From IMG/VR virus record IMGVR_UViG_3300021067_000004, positions 1 to 42,922 of that record: 42,922 nucleotides of DNA. One strand, given 5' to 3'. The position numbers and the translations under genes are program-made. Source of the DNA: a virus. Below are positions 6,585-14,461 of the stretch, in pieces. The number at the start of each line of letters is the position of its first letter. The first letter of the stretch is position 1. A model generated the notes under the pieces. The model did no database searches and had not been told where the DNA came from. It was given only the letters and a program-made list of their open reading frames with translations.

Positions 6585-8534
6585 ATGCCACCGCGTCTGG
6601 ATCATTGGGGCGACATCGAGGACGAGACTCTCGCCGGGCAAGCGCTGACCGCTACAGCTCGGAAACGGCTGAGCGCCATCTCCAAGCGCAAACAGCGTGC
6701 ATGCGAATGGCTGAGTCAGTACGAGGGTCTCGGCCTGAACCGGTTCGACGCCGGGGCATACGATGGCGCCGAGGATTACGACTTCATCGACACAGATGCC
6801 CAGGGCAACAAGAGCGAAGCGTATCGCCAGACTCACAACTACGGCGCTCGCGTCATGGATGCCATCGACGCGAAGATCTTCTCGCTCGAGCGCACCAAGA
6901 CGCAATTCGTTGTGAGCGACGGCGGCTGGGCCGTGAAGGCGGCCGCTGTGAAAGCGGGCCGCTTCGTTGAGGGCCAGATGGCTGAGCCGAGCGGCATCTT
7001 CAAGGATCTCTGGGAGAGCTGGCGGCATGGCGCGCGGCTGAGCACCATCGCCACCGGCGCGAGCATGATGTGGTTCTGGAGCGACCCCACCCAGGGAAAG
7101 ATCGTCACCGAGCTGGACGACTCGCTGAACACGTGGGTTGAGACAGGCGGTATGCCGTACGACGGGTACTCGTCGATCGGGCGCATTACGTATTGGGACC
7201 CGCGCAAGCTCGCGGCACGCTTCCCGAAGCATCGCGCGGATATCATGGCCGCCGCATCGGACCCGAAGCAGCTCACCCGATGGCGCGAGCTCTACTCCGA
7301 GGACGACGACGAAGAGGACAACGACGACTCGCTGCGTGTTCCGTTCATCCAGGGCTGGCGCATGCAGTGGGGCGACCCCGATAAGGGCGGCGTGCCCGGC
7401 GTCCAGATGTGTTGCATCCCGGGTCTCGTGCTCGACCGGCGCGACTACGAGAGTAGCGAACCGCCGTGTGTTCGCTTCTGCCCGATGCCGCAATTGGCTG
7501 GCGTGTGGGGCAGGACCATCTTCGAGCGATGCGTCGCGGCTGACCGTCGCTACAACGAAATCCTGAACAGCGTCGACAACGCCGAGCGGATCACGCCGAA
7601 GGGCGCGCTCGTGTTCGATCCCACATCCAGTGACGAGGAGCAACTGAAGGCCGTCAAGGATGTGATCCTGATTCCGCACACGGGACCGATGGATCGCGCG
7701 CCGCAATACACGGCGCCGCCGCCGTTTCACCCCGTCGTGCTCGACCTGCTGAAGCTCCACAAGGATGCCGTCTTTGACCTGCCGGGCATGAACGAGGCGC
7801 ATGCGACCATGGCTCTCGGAAAGGGTCTGAGCGGCGTCGCGATTCGCCTGCTGAAGCAGGAGGTCTACGAGATCTTCGCTCCGCTCGAAGACGAATTCAC
7901 CCGCTGCGTCGGGCCCGAGACCGCCAAGCAGATCATCCGTTGCGCCCGCGAGCTTCAGAAGGAAGGTGGATTCACTTCGCTCTGGAAAGGTGGCGGCGAA
8001 AAGGGCTGGCTTCAGGAGATTGGCGCGGACGTGTTCGACGTGCTGGAGAAGCACAAGTACCGCGTCGAGCCGCAAGCCGTGAGCGGGAGCGTCAACACGC
8101 TCGCGGACAACGTCGAGCTAGCCAAAGAGCTGGTGCAGATGGGCATCATCAGCGGCGAGGCGTACGCCAAGATTCTCCAGACGGGCTACGTCTTCGGTGC
8201 GACTGGCACACCGCTGAGCCAAGCTGAGGAGCAGTTCATCGAGCGGCAGATCGACGACTGGATGTATGCCGACCTGGAGACCGCGCGCCGCCGCTACATG
8301 GCGCCCGAGATCTGGATGGATAAGGACTACTCGCTGACCCTGAAGGTCGGGGCCGCGTATCTACAGGCTCGCCTCGAGATGATCGACGATATGGATGACC
8401 CAGAGGTCACCGCGCGTCTCGGGCTATTCAAGACGTTCCTCTCTCAGCTCACGGCCAACGCCAAAGAGCGAGAGATGATGGCCGCGCAGGCGCAGGCAGC
8501 TGCTCAGGGACAGCAGCCGATGCCTACCGCTTAA
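6585..8534 (+). CDS. Portal protein
   Basis: 649 aa. Forms the dodecameric ring at one head vertex through which DNA is packaged and ejected, and nucleates head assembly. Assignment rests on size, an all-helical C-terminal half, the Gln/Ala-rich C-terminal tail, and order: divergent from terminase, directly followed by scaffold. Portal-like segments include the N-terminal helical region with NYGARVMDAIDAKIF (about residues 85-100) and the region around residues 390-420 (LLKLHKDAVFDLPGMNEA), resembling the crown/stem helices of podoviral portals. An acidic loop (EDDDEEDNDD) lies near residue 240. The ATG at 6585 has only a weak GGGG 14 bases upstream; the leader from the predicted promoter would be very short. 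Confidence 0.85.
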   Translation: MPPRLDHWGDIEDETLAGQALTATARKRLSAISKRKQRACEWLSQYEGLGLNRFDAGAYDGAEDYDFIDTDAQGNKSEAYRQTHNYGARVMDAIDAKIFSLERTKTQFVVSDGGWAVKAAAVKAGRFVEGQMAEPSGIFKDLWESWRHGARLSTIATGASMMWFWSDPTQGKIVTELDDSLNTWVETGGMPYDGYSSIGRITYWDPRKLAARFPKHRADIMAAASDPKQLTRWRELYSEDDDEEDNDDSLRVPFIQGWRMQWGDPDKGGVPGVQMCCIPGLVLDRRDYESSEPPCVRFCPMPQLAGVWGRTIFERCVAADRRYNEILNSVDNAERITPKGALVFDPTSSDEEQLKAVKDVILIPHTGPMDRAPQYTAPPPFHPVVLDLLKLHKDAVFDLPGMNEAHATMALGKGLSGVAIRLLKQEVYEIFAPLEDEFTRCVGPETAKQIIRCARELQKEGGFTSLWKGGGEKGWLQEIGADVFDVLEKHKYRVEPQAVSGSVNTLADNVELAKELVQMGIISGEAYAKILQTGYVFGATGTPLSQAEEQFIERQIDDWMYADLETARRRYMAPEIWMDKDYSLTLKVGAAYLQARLEMIDDMDDPEVTARLGLFKTFLSQLTANAKEREMMAAQAQAAAQGQQPMPTA

Positions 8535-8544
8535 CAGGAGACCC

Positions 8545-9699
8545 ATGGCAGACGAACAGACCGCGGCGCCGCCTCAATCGAGCGCGACGCCGTCAGACTC
8601 CGATGACTCAATCATCGGCGACATCCTCAAGGGCGCACCCGAAGAATCGCGCGGCGATGCCGACGGTGGCGATGACGCTGAAGGAGAGCAGACTGAGGAT
8701 CAGGCTGACGATGAGCACGAGTCGGATGATAGCACATCCGATGACGACGATGCTCCAGCCGATGAAACACCGGCGGAGGATGACGATTCTGCCCCCGACA
8801 ATGAGTCAGACTCCGCCGCGCTGAAGGCGGCACGTAAAGCGGCGGACGATGGTGACCTGGACACTGCGTTCAAGCTCGCGTTCGGCAAGAAGCCCGAGGA
8901 GCTGTTTCCGAACGACAAGCGCTGGACGCAGTGGCGCGCGGCCAACAACAAGCGCGATCGTGCGTTTCAGGCTCGCGAGCAGGAGCTGAATGCGCGAGAC
9001 CAGCAGGGTCAGCAGTGGGTCACGACACAGCGCCAGCAGATCTCGGGCATCATCGACCAGCTGCGCCCGTACGAGGAGATTCACCAGGCGCGTGTAGCCT
9101 TCAAACAATCGGGCGACCCTGAGTTGCTCAAGGCCATCATCGAGAAGACGGCGGAGATGCCGTACGACGAGGCGCAGAAGATCATCCTCACGAAGAGCCG
9201 CCGGAGCCCGGGCGAGCGCGCGCTGGCTCAGCAAGTCCAGACTCTGATGCAGAAGCTGGAGGAAGCTGAGCGAAAGAAGACAGAAGAGGCTCAGCAGCTC
9301 ACCCAGCATCAGCAATACCAGGCCGACCTGGGACTCATCACGAGCACGCTCAGGGGCGAAGTGACGAAGGTCCCGCGCTTCGCGGAGCGAGTCTACCAGG
9401 TGCTGGTCAAGACTCGGACCCCGACTGGGCTCAGCATGAGCGTCGAAGAGGCTGGGCAGCGCGTGCTCGCGTCCGAGCGTCGAAAGCTCGCCAAGCATCC
9501 GCTCATCAAAAAGCCGGCGCCAAAGCCCGATGTCAGCGAGGCTGCGCGCAAGCTAGCATCTGCCAAGAAGGCCAAGCAGTCGCCGCCGGTGCTCCGACGT
9601 GACAGCCGCGGCAACGGCGCAGTCGACGAGAGAAACGAAAGCACAGACGACATCCTGGCCGACATGTTCAAGAACAGCAATCGCCGGAGGGCGCAATGA
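8545..9699 (+). CDS. Capsid scaffolding protein
   Basis: 384 aa, with AGGAG before the ATG. The first 90 residues are extremely acidic and disordered (runs of Asp, Glu, Ser); the middle is long charged helix with coiled-coil character (about 130-270); the C-terminus is basic (KKAKQSPPVLRRDSRG), as expected for a scaffold that binds capsid protein electrostatically. It sits between portal and the co-chaperonin, the usual place for a scaffold. Unusually, the major capsid protein does not follow; it lies about 16 kb away, beyond the early region. Identification is by composition and gene order. Confidence 0.8.
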   Translation: MADEQTAAPPQSSATPSDSDDSIIGDILKGAPEESRGDADGGDDAEGEQTEDQADDEHESDDSTSDDDDAPADETPAEDDDSAPDNESDSAALKAARKAADDGDLDTAFKLAFGKKPEELFPNDKRWTQWRAANNKRDRAFQAREQELNARDQQGQQWVTTQRQQISGIIDQLRPYEEIHQARVAFKQSGDPELLKAIIEKTAEMPYDEAQKIILTKSRRSPGERALAQQVQTLMQKLEEAERKKTEEAQQLTQHQQYQADLGLITSTLRGEVTKVPRFAERVYQVLVKTRTPTGLSMSVEEAGQRVLASERRKLAKHPLIKKPAPKPDVSEAARKLASAKKAKQSPPVLRRDSRGNGAVDERNESTDDILADMFKNSNRRRAQ

Positions 9700-10409
9700 G
9701 CAATCTGCTGGAGCTGGTTACCCGCGACACTCCGGAGCGCGCGCCCGAGGCGCTGGAGGGGCTCCGTGACCGCAACGTGTTCGACTTCGTGCAGTGCGTC
9801 CCGTGGAAGCAGGAGCGCCGCGCGATCGCCCTGAACGGCATCCTGGCGCCAACGATGTACGAGATCACGGGCAGCGACTCGAGCCGCGATAAGCCATTCA
9901 TTGGCGAAGTGCTGAGCACTGGCCCCGGGCTGGCCCCGGAGCGCATATGCGTTCTGCCGGGCGACGTGTTCCTGTGCACGCTCCACAACATCAGCTACCG
10001 GCTCACGGAGCGCGGTCGCAAAACCTACATGGTTCGCAACGGCGTCATCTACGCCAAGCTCGACAAGGGGACGATGAACTTGAAACCGCTTCAGGACCTG
10101 ATTCTGGTGAAACGAAACGAGGAGCGCGCGCTCGCCCACCAGAGCGGCGGCCCTATCTGGCTCCCGACCGACGACGTGACCACCGACGACGTGCGCTCTC
10201 CAGCCATCACGGCGGCCTACGGCGAAGTGGTCTCCGTTGGCCCTGGGCGCTACCGTGACGGCAAGTGGAGCGAGCCGCCGTGCCGCGTCGGTGACCTGGT
10301 ACTCTACGATGCCAGCTACTCGACGTTGCCTGTCACCATCCGCGGCGAGAATTTCACACTCGTGCCCACGCCGCAGATCGTGAAGATAGCGGACGAGGCG
10401 GCGCCCTAA
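9696..10409 (+). CDS. Tandem GroES/Cpn10-like co-chaperonin (two domains in one chain)
   Basis: 237 aa, overlapping the scaffold stop by 4 bases. The C-terminal half is plainly Cpn10-like: LKPLQDLILVKR (129-140), mobile-loop motif SGGPIWLP (150-157), GEVVSVGPGR (176-185), CRVGDLVLY (196-204). The N-terminal half repeats the pattern: mobile-loop-like NGILAP (47-52), GEVLSTGPG (70-78), VLPGDVFL (86-93). Co-chaperonins cap GroEL, and phages such as T4 encode one to fold their capsid protein. Placement beside scaffold suggests capsid folding with host GroEL. A fused double Cpn10 is known from chloroplast Cpn20-type proteins and is unusual for a phage. That both mobile loops contact the same GroEL ring is inference. 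Confidence 0.85.
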   Translation: MSNLLELVTRDTPERAPEALEGLRDRNVFDFVQCVPWKQERRAIALNGILAPTMYEITGSDSSRDKPFIGEVLSTGPGLAPERICVLPGDVFLCTLHNISYRLTERGRKTYMVRNGVIYAKLDKGTMNLKPLQDLILVKRNEERALAHQSGGPIWLPTDDVTTDDVRSPAITAAYGEVVSVGPGRYRDGKWSEPPCRVGDLVLYDASYSTLPVTIRGENFTLVPTPQIVKIADEAAP

Positions 10410-10702
10410 AACCGCGGAGGCTTGCGCCAGTCGAACCGGGTCAACAGCATCGAGTCGCGCCAGCCGCGGTCGGTGACGATGCTGGTGAGCCGATCCTGGC
10501 GCAGGCTGAGCTTGCGCTGCTCGTCGGCGAGCGCCCCGAATTGGTCGACGACAGCGTCATCCCGGCGCGCCAGGGAGACCAGGTGTCGCTGCACGGTACG
10601 CATCGTCCGTCGCTGGCTCACGGCGTCCCATACCAGTCCGATAACCGCTACCCCTAGCGACGCCAGGGCCACTGCTTCAGGCGACATACTGAAGCGTACC
10701 AC
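10406..10702 (-). CDS. Small membrane-anchored coiled-coil protein
   Basis: 98 aa, convergent with and overlapping the co-chaperonin by 4 bases. One N-terminal membrane segment (about residues 9-28, AVALASLGVAVIGLVWDAV) followed by a charged helix (30-80) likely to lie in the cytoplasm. No catalytic residues seen. It lies next to the ribbon-helix-helix regulator on the same strand, so it may be expressed in the lysogen. Superinfection exclusion, holin or spanin-like roles are all possible; nothing in the sequence decides. Confidence 0.6.
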   Translation of the reverse strand: MVRFSMSPEAVALASLGVAVIGLVWDAVSQRRTMRTVQRHLVSLARRDDAVVDQFGALADEQRKLSLRQDRLTSIVTDRGWRDSMLLTRFDWRKPPRF

Positions 10703-10711
10703 ATCGGCCGC

Positions 10712-10942
10712 CTAAGCGCTGCTCGCTTTCGGGGCAGTGCGCGACTTGCGTGGCTTGCGTGGCGGTCGGAGTCCAGCATCGACCAGCCGTTGCCGGTCCT
10801 CCGTGATGAGCCGCCGCACGTAGTCGCTGAAGCTCTCAGCGTGATACTCGGCGAGCGCCTTGGCGCAGTCGTCCTCTTCCTCTGTCACCCGTATCTGCCA
10901 GAGGACGGTGCTCGCCTGCGTGGTGCCTGGTCTGCGGTTCAT
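10712..10942 (-). CDS. Ribbon-helix-helix transcriptional regulator
   Basis: 76 aa. WQIRVTEEEDD (about 15-25) fits the DNA-contacting strand, followed by two helices (CAKALAEYHAES and FSDYVRRLITED), the layout of Arc/CopG-type repressors; the tail is basic (RPPRKPRKSR). It is divergent from the integrase operon and is the only obvious DNA-binding regulator near int, with no CI-like repressor in sight. The motif GTCATTACAAT lies 9 bases before its start codon, suggesting autoregulation. AAGGCG just before the ATG is a fair ribosome site. It likely governs the lysogeny choice (inference). Confidence 0.7.
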   Translation of the reverse strand: MNRRPGTTQASTVLWQIRVTEEEDDCAKALAEYHAESFSDYVRRLITEDRQRLVDAGLRPPRKPRKSRTAPKASSA

Positions 10943-11090
10943 CGCCTTGCGTCATTACAATGGCAGGACGTTTGAGTCCAGCGAGCCATCCCACAGCGGC
11001 CTACTGTATTTACAGATTGTGTCGAAACTGTGTTGCACATGTGCATCATGGGCGCATAATCGTAATTACAATCACAGGGAGGGTGGTACT
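10943..11090. promoter_or_regulatory. Divergent control region between regulator and integrase operon
   Basis: About 148 bases, more AT-rich than the surroundings. Contains GTCATTACAAT (10951-10961), the palindrome CTGTATTTACAG with arms CTGTA/TACAG (11004-11015), the perfect 12-bp palindrome TGCACATGTGCA (11034-11045) over the predicted -35, and the variant GTAATTACAAT (11062-11072). Several operators packed between divergent regulator and integrase genes are typical of a lysis-lysogeny switch. Confidence 0.6.
11033..11060 (+). promoter_or_regulatory. Predicted early promoter for the integrase/replication operon
   Basis: TTGCAC (11033-11038), 16 nt, CATAAT (11055-11060; 5 of 6 to consensus). 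The -35 is embedded in a 12-bp palindrome, so a repressor could block it. A second candidate -10, TACAAT (11067-11072), lies just downstream within the regulator-like motif. Confidence 0.45.
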
Positions 11091-11246
11091 GTGGCGGACG
11101 ATAGCCTGATCAGAGAGGCTCTCGCGGAGTCGGAGCGTCAGCGGCGGAGGCGCCGTGCGCGCCGGGTGCGCTGGACGGATTTGGACAAGGAGCTTGCGGC
11201 TCAAGCCCTGGCTGAGATCGCGGGTGAAAAGGGGTCTGATGAGTAG
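11091..11246 (+). CDS. Small basic protein at head of integrase operon
   Basis: 51 aa from GTG at 11091, preceded by a strong GGGAGG. Contains a run rich in Arg (RQRRRRRARRVRW, about residues 17-29) followed by an acidic helix. It overlaps the integrase start by 8 bases. Size, charge and position suit an excisionase or small DNA-binding accessory factor, but no family signature is visible. Confidence 0.55.
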   Translation: MADDSLIREALAESERQRRRRRARRVRWTDLDKELAAQALAEIAGEKGSDE

Positions 11247-12525
11247 ATGGGAATTGCCGGCCGAGCTTACATTGAGTCGCCTCGCGGAAAAGTGGCTTGA
11301 GGACATCGCCTCGGTGATCGACCCGGAAACGGCGTCGCTGTACCGGCTGCACATGAGGACGCACCTGTGCCCCCACTTTGGCGACGATCCGCATGCCGTC
11401 CGGACGGCTTCGATTGCCGAGTATGGACGGTCACGGCTGAGAACGGTTAAGCGCGCGACACTGCAAAAGGAACGGTCGACGCTGCGTGGCTTTTTGGCAT
11501 GGTGCGAAGAGCAGGGGTACCTGGTCGACGCGCCCGAATTCCCGAAGCTCCCGCGCAAGGCTATCGGGACGGCGTTCGCTGTGCGCCGCCGGGGCCAAGC
11601 TACCGACATCTCCCTGGAGGAATGCGAGGCGCTCATTGCGGCGCTCCCGCGCTGGACGCGCCCGCGCACCGACCAGCCATCGTTCCCGGTCCGGGCCCGG
11701 TTCGTGGTCGCATTCGAGACCGCTCTGCGCCCGGCTACCCTCGACGCGCTCTCGGTCCCGGAGCACTACTCCCGCGGCTCGAGCACGCTGACCATCACGG
11801 ACGACATCGACAAGGCTCGGTTCGGCCGAGTCCTGCCGCTGACGCCCGCGGCGCGCGCCGCGCTCGAGAGCGTCTGTCGGCCCGGGATCACCGGCCTGAT
11901 CTTCGGGAGCCATGACTATCGGTGGCAGCTCAGGAAGGCCGCCAAAGCGGTTGGGCTCCCGGCGGCGAAGCTCCGTACCTTCTGCGCCTACGACCTCCGC
12001 CACGCCCGGCTGACTGAGCTCGCCGAGGGTGGGAACCTGACCGGGACGGCCTACGTGGCAGGGCACCGCCGGGTCACTACCACGGCGCTGTACGTCAAGC
12101 CGGGGCTCCGCGCCGGCGAGCGCGCGCTCGAACAGGCCGAGCGGTCGCGCGCTAGCAGCGGGTCTTTTCCAGTGGGATTGCTTAAGTCTCCGAAAGTTCA
12201 AGGATTGTGCGAAGGAGAGGACTCGAACCTCCACGGCCTTTCGGCCGCTAGCACCTCAATCCACCGGAAGGCTGCGCACAACCTAGACGCGCATGCGCTG
12301 CGCAGCGAGGCCGTAGCCATCCTCGCGGCCGCCGCCTCTGGAGAGAGCGTCGATGAAGACCGCGTCAGGGCATTGGCGCTCGGCGCCATCGCGATGACGC
12401 CCGTCGGCAGGCTCTCGCTGGCTGTCCTCGAGGGCGGCGACTTCGCTCCGCGCCGCACCATCGAGCTTGCCCGGTTGCTCGCCGAGTCCGCGCCTCGCGC
12501 GCGCCGCGAGGAGGGTCCTCGATGA
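11239..12525 (+). CDS. int: Tyrosine-recombinase integrase
   Basis: 428 aa. Start ATG 11239 follows GGGG and overlaps the upstream gene. N-terminal SAM-like core-binding domain (about 10-100), catalytic domain from about 125 with R164 (FETALRPATLD), Y251/R254 (YDLRHAR), H276 (VAGHRRV) and nucleophile Y285 (TTALYVK). It recombines attP with a host tRNA gene. The frame then runs through the tRNA-derived attP core (residues about 324-341, including EGEDSNLHG, the familiar antisense-tRNA translation) and continues about 87 residues more, ending in an ATGA overlap with the replication gene. That tail would be lost on integration. Whether it has a function is unknown. Confidence 0.93.
   Translation: MSRWELPAELTLSRLAEKWLEDIASVIDPETASLYRLHMRTHLCPHFGDDPHAVRTASIAEYGRSRLRTVKRATLQKERSTLRGFLAWCEEQGYLVDAPEFPKLPRKAIGTAFAVRRRGQATDISLEECEALIAALPRWTRPRTDQPSFPVRARFVVAFETALRPATLDALSVPEHYSRGSSTLTITDDIDKARFGRVLPLTPAARAALESVCRPGITGLIFGSHDYRWQLRKAAKAVGLPAAKLRTFCAYDLRHARLTELAEGGNLTGTAYVAGHRRVTTTALYVKPGLRAGERALEQAERSRASSGSFPVGLLKSPKVQGLCEGEDSNLHGLSAASTSIHRKAAHNLDAHALRSEAVAILAAAASGESVDEDRVRALALGAIAMTPVGRLSLAVLEGGDFAPRRTIELARLLAESAPRARREEGPR
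12208..12259 (-). other. attP: attP core: 3' half of a host tRNA-Leu(GAG)
   Basis: On the minus strand from 12259: anticodon loop TTGAGGT (GAG), GCTAG (3' anticodon strand), long variable arm with stem CGGCC/GGCCG and GAAA loop, T arm GGAGG / TTCGAGT / CCTCT, acceptor 3' strand CCTTCGC, discriminator A. Upstream of the loop the sequence does not pair with GCTAG, so only the half from the anticodon loop onward is present, as expected for a tyrosine-integrase attachment core copied from a tRNA. It lies inside the 3' part of the integrase gene. Confidence 0.85.
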
Positions 12526-13427
12526 GGGGGAGGATCCGGACCGTCAAGCCGGAATTGTTCAAGAGCGAGAAGCTCTGGGACCTGCAGGTGCAGACCGGGC
12601 TTCCCCTCACTCAGGCGTTCATCGGCCTGTTCTGTTACGCCGATCGGGAGGGTCGATTCGAGTGGCGCCCCCGCGCGCTGAAGAGCGACGTGCTCCCGTA
12701 CTGGGATGGCGACTTTGAGGAGGTGCTCAAGGCACTTGCATCGAAGATGTACATCGTACGCTACACAGTCGCCGGTAAGGACTACGGATTTATCCGTGAC
12801 TGGCGCCTGCACCAGGCCATCGGGAACAAGGAGGTTCCGAGCGAGATACCTTCTCCCTCGGACCACGCCAAGGCTTCCTTGGAAGCTTCCGAGGAAAACT
12901 TGGAAGCTCCCGAGCGGAAGGGAAGGGAAGGGAAGGGAAGGGAAGGGGAATGGGAAGGGGGTATGGGGGACTTCGCTCCGCCTTCGGCTCCGCTCGACTC
13001 CCACGATGCAACGCCGTTGCACCGTGACGAGGATGGTGATTGCCGGACCGCAGTAGGGGCTAGAATCGCCCCGGAGCCATCGGTGGCACCCAAGCCACGT
13101 CCAAAGAGCAAGCGGCCCTCCACGAGCCTGCCAGACGACTTCGTCCCGAACGACAGCGCCCGCTACCTGGCGCGTACACTGTCAGTGGATTTGGAGCTGG
13201 AGTTACCAGCGTTCGTCGATCACCACCGAGCGCGGGGTTCGACCTTCAGCGACTGGCAGGCGGCGATGCGCACCTGGATCCGGAACAGCGCCAAGTGGGC
13301 CGTGCCGAAGAGCGGGCGGCGCGCGTCGGAGCAGGACGAGCGTCTGAGCGAGCAGGCGAAGCGCGTAGCCATGCTGCGCGCGCAAGAGGCTGAGGACGAG
13401 CGGCGAGCCTCAGGAGGTGGGACGTGA
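12522..13427 (+). CDS. Replication initiator / replisome organiser
   Basis: 301 aa, ATGA overlap with integrase. The N-terminal domain matches phage replisome organisers (RIRTVKPELFKSEKLWDL, then FIGLFCYADREGRFEW and YGFIRDWRLHQ, residues 3-100). A low-complexity linker (about 105-190) is encoded by a repeat-rich, probably origin, segment. The C-terminal domain (about 200-265; LPAFVDHHRARGSTFSDW, AAMRTWIRNSAKW) resembles the DnaT/primosomal C-terminal fold that recruits helicase. It is followed by a helicase-loader gene, the lambda O-P arrangement. It likely binds the origin inside its own gene and starts replication. Confidence 0.82.
   Translation: MRGRIRTVKPELFKSEKLWDLQVQTGLPLTQAFIGLFCYADREGRFEWRPRALKSDVLPYWDGDFEEVLKALASKMYIVRYTVAGKDYGFIRDWRLHQAIGNKEVPSEIPSPSDHAKASLEASEENLEAPERKGREGKGREGEWEGGMGDFAPPSAPLDSHDATPLHRDEDGDCRTAVGARIAPEPSVAPKPRPKSKRPSTSLPDDFVPNDSARYLARTLSVDLELELPAFVDHHRARGSTFSDWQAAMRTWIRNSAKWAVPKSGRRASEQDERLSEQAKRVAMLRAQEAEDERRASGGGT
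12878..12915 (+). repeat. Iteron-like direct repeats (probable origin part)
   Basis: Two near-identical 17-mers: CTTGGAAGCTTCCGAGG (12878-12894) and CTTGGAAGCTCCCGAGC (12899-12915), starts 21 bases apart (two helical turns). The first contains the palindrome GGAAGCTTCC. They encode the initiator's linker, as iterons do in lambda O. Confidence 0.5.
12916..12973 (+). repeat. GGGAA-rich polypurine tract, G-quadruplex-capable (probable origin part)
   Basis: After the iterons comes a tract of repeated GGGAA/GGAAG units ending in longer G-runs: essentially all purine on the plus strand, with at least seven runs of three or more G. In protein it is the Lys/Arg/Gly/Glu-rich linker (ERKGREGKGREGEWEGG). 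Such asymmetric purine tracts can unwind, form triplex or G-quadruplex; an origin role is inferred. Confidence 0.5.
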
Positions 13428-13918
13428 AGAAGTCCGACGCAGCCGAGCTCGTGATGCTCCTGCTCGGCGCCTACCCGCACGCCAAGGTGCATTCGCGCAC
13501 GAGCCAGGTCTACGAGACGATGCTGGCCGACCTGGACGTGGAGAGCGCTCGCGCTGCCGTGCAGCGTCTCATCACGACGAGCAAGTTCATGCCGACGGTC
13601 GCTGAGGTTCGAGCCGCGGCGGCTGATCTGGAGCGCGGCCCGGTGCGGAGCGGCGCCGATGCGTGGCTCGATGTGCTGGCGCAGATTCGGAGCGAGGGCT
13701 ACTGCGGCGCTCCGCGGTTCGATGATGCGATCGTGACGGCGCTGGTCGAGCGGTGGGGCTGGAGCAGGCTATGCCTAGAGGGCTCTCTCGAGGCGGACCG
13801 CGCGCGTTTCATCGAGGCATACGACTCGCTCGCTAAGCAGGCACGTGACCGTGAAGTGAGCGGGCTCGCATTGCCATCGGCGCCAGCGAGCAAGCGTCTC
13901 ACGAAGGGGGCAGCGTGA
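13424..13918 (+). CDS. Helicase loader-like replication protein
   Basis: 164 aa, GTG start at 13424 with AGGAGG seven bases upstream, overlapping the initiator stop. The N-terminal half has the pattern of the loader/inhibitor family first described for phage SPP1 G39P: LLLGAYPHAK, YETMLADLD, AVQRLITTSKFMPTVAEVR (residues 8-65). The C-terminal half contains a Trp-rich helix region (ALVERWGWSRLC). It should deliver the host replicative helicase to the origin opened by the upstream initiator. No ATPase motif is present, so it is not a DnaC-type AAA+ loader. Confidence 0.72.
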   Translation: MKKSDAAELVMLLLGAYPHAKVHSRTSQVYETMLADLDVESARAAVQRLITTSKFMPTVAEVRAAAADLERGPVRSGADAWLDVLAQIRSEGYCGAPRFDDAIVTALVERWGWSRLCLEGSLEADRARFIEAYDSLAKQARDREVSGLALPSAPASKRLTKGAA

Positions 13919-14199
13919 CTTTCGCGAATCGACTGATGGCAGACCCGGATGCACTTGCGCGGTCTCTCGCGAGACGTCACAACTTGGTCTGTAATGACGG
14001 TTCAGTCGTCTGCTGGAATTGCAGGCGTGAATCAGCGCTGATGCCGTCTCTGCATTGCGGCGCGTGCCTCGGGGAAACATGGCGCAGGCTCGGAATCATC
14101 GAGCCACGATGCGAGCAGCGAGAGCAGACGGAAGACGACAAGCGCCTGATGGCGCCATTAACAGGAGCAGCAGAAGAACATGAGCAAAGCAACGAATAA
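13915..14199 (+). CDS. Small zinc-ribbon protein
   Basis: 94 aa from GTG 13915 (GTGA overlap with the loader gene). Four Cys in two pairs, CWNC (residues 33-36) and CGAC (48-51), should hold one zinc. The rest is charged; the C-terminus is acidic. Not assigned to a family. A TGTAATGAC half-site (13990-13998) lies inside it, in frame with coding, and may be coincidental. Confidence 0.65.
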   Translation: MTFANRLMADPDALARSLARRHNLVCNDGSVVCWNCRRESALMPSLHCGACLGETWRRLGIIEPRCEQREQTEDDKRLMAPLTGAAEEHEQSNE

Positions 14200-14461
14200 G
14201 ACGGTTCTGGTCACCACCGCGCATCGCGGAGTCTTCTGGGGGCGTATCGAATCTAAGCGCGACAAGGGCCGGACCTTGGTTCTGTCGGGCGCACGAAATG
14301 CCATCTACTGGGCCACGACCAAAGGATTTGTCGAGCTGGCGCAGGTGGGCCCGAACAAGTCGAGCAAGATTGGCATGGCAGCTACGCGCATCACGTTGCA
14401 CGACGTGACGAGCGTCACCGAGTGCACCGAAGCCGCTGCGAGGGCTTGGGAGGCCGCGTGA
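14180..14461 (+). CDS. Conserved phage hypothetical protein (DUF6948-like)
   Basis: 93 aa, start ATG overlapping the previous gene by 20 bases. The pattern VLVTTAHRGVFWG, then ARNAIYWATTKGF and GPNKSSKIGMAA, ending in TLHDVTSVTECTEAAARAWE, is a beta-rich domain I recall as common in phage early operons and of unknown function. No catalytic residues are evident. The TGA overlaps the GTG of the next gene. Confidence 0.65.
   Translation: MSKATNKTVLVTTAHRGVFWGRIESKRDKGRTLVLSGARNAIYWATTKGFVELAQVGPNKSSKIGMAATRITLHDVTSVTECTEAAARAWEAA

Noticed and set aside
12208-12290. Complete tRNA-Leu gene on the minus strand
   Set aside because: Only the half from the anticodon loop to the 3' end is present. 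The sequence before the loop does not pair with the anticodon stem or acceptor, so it is an attachment core, not a functional tRNA.
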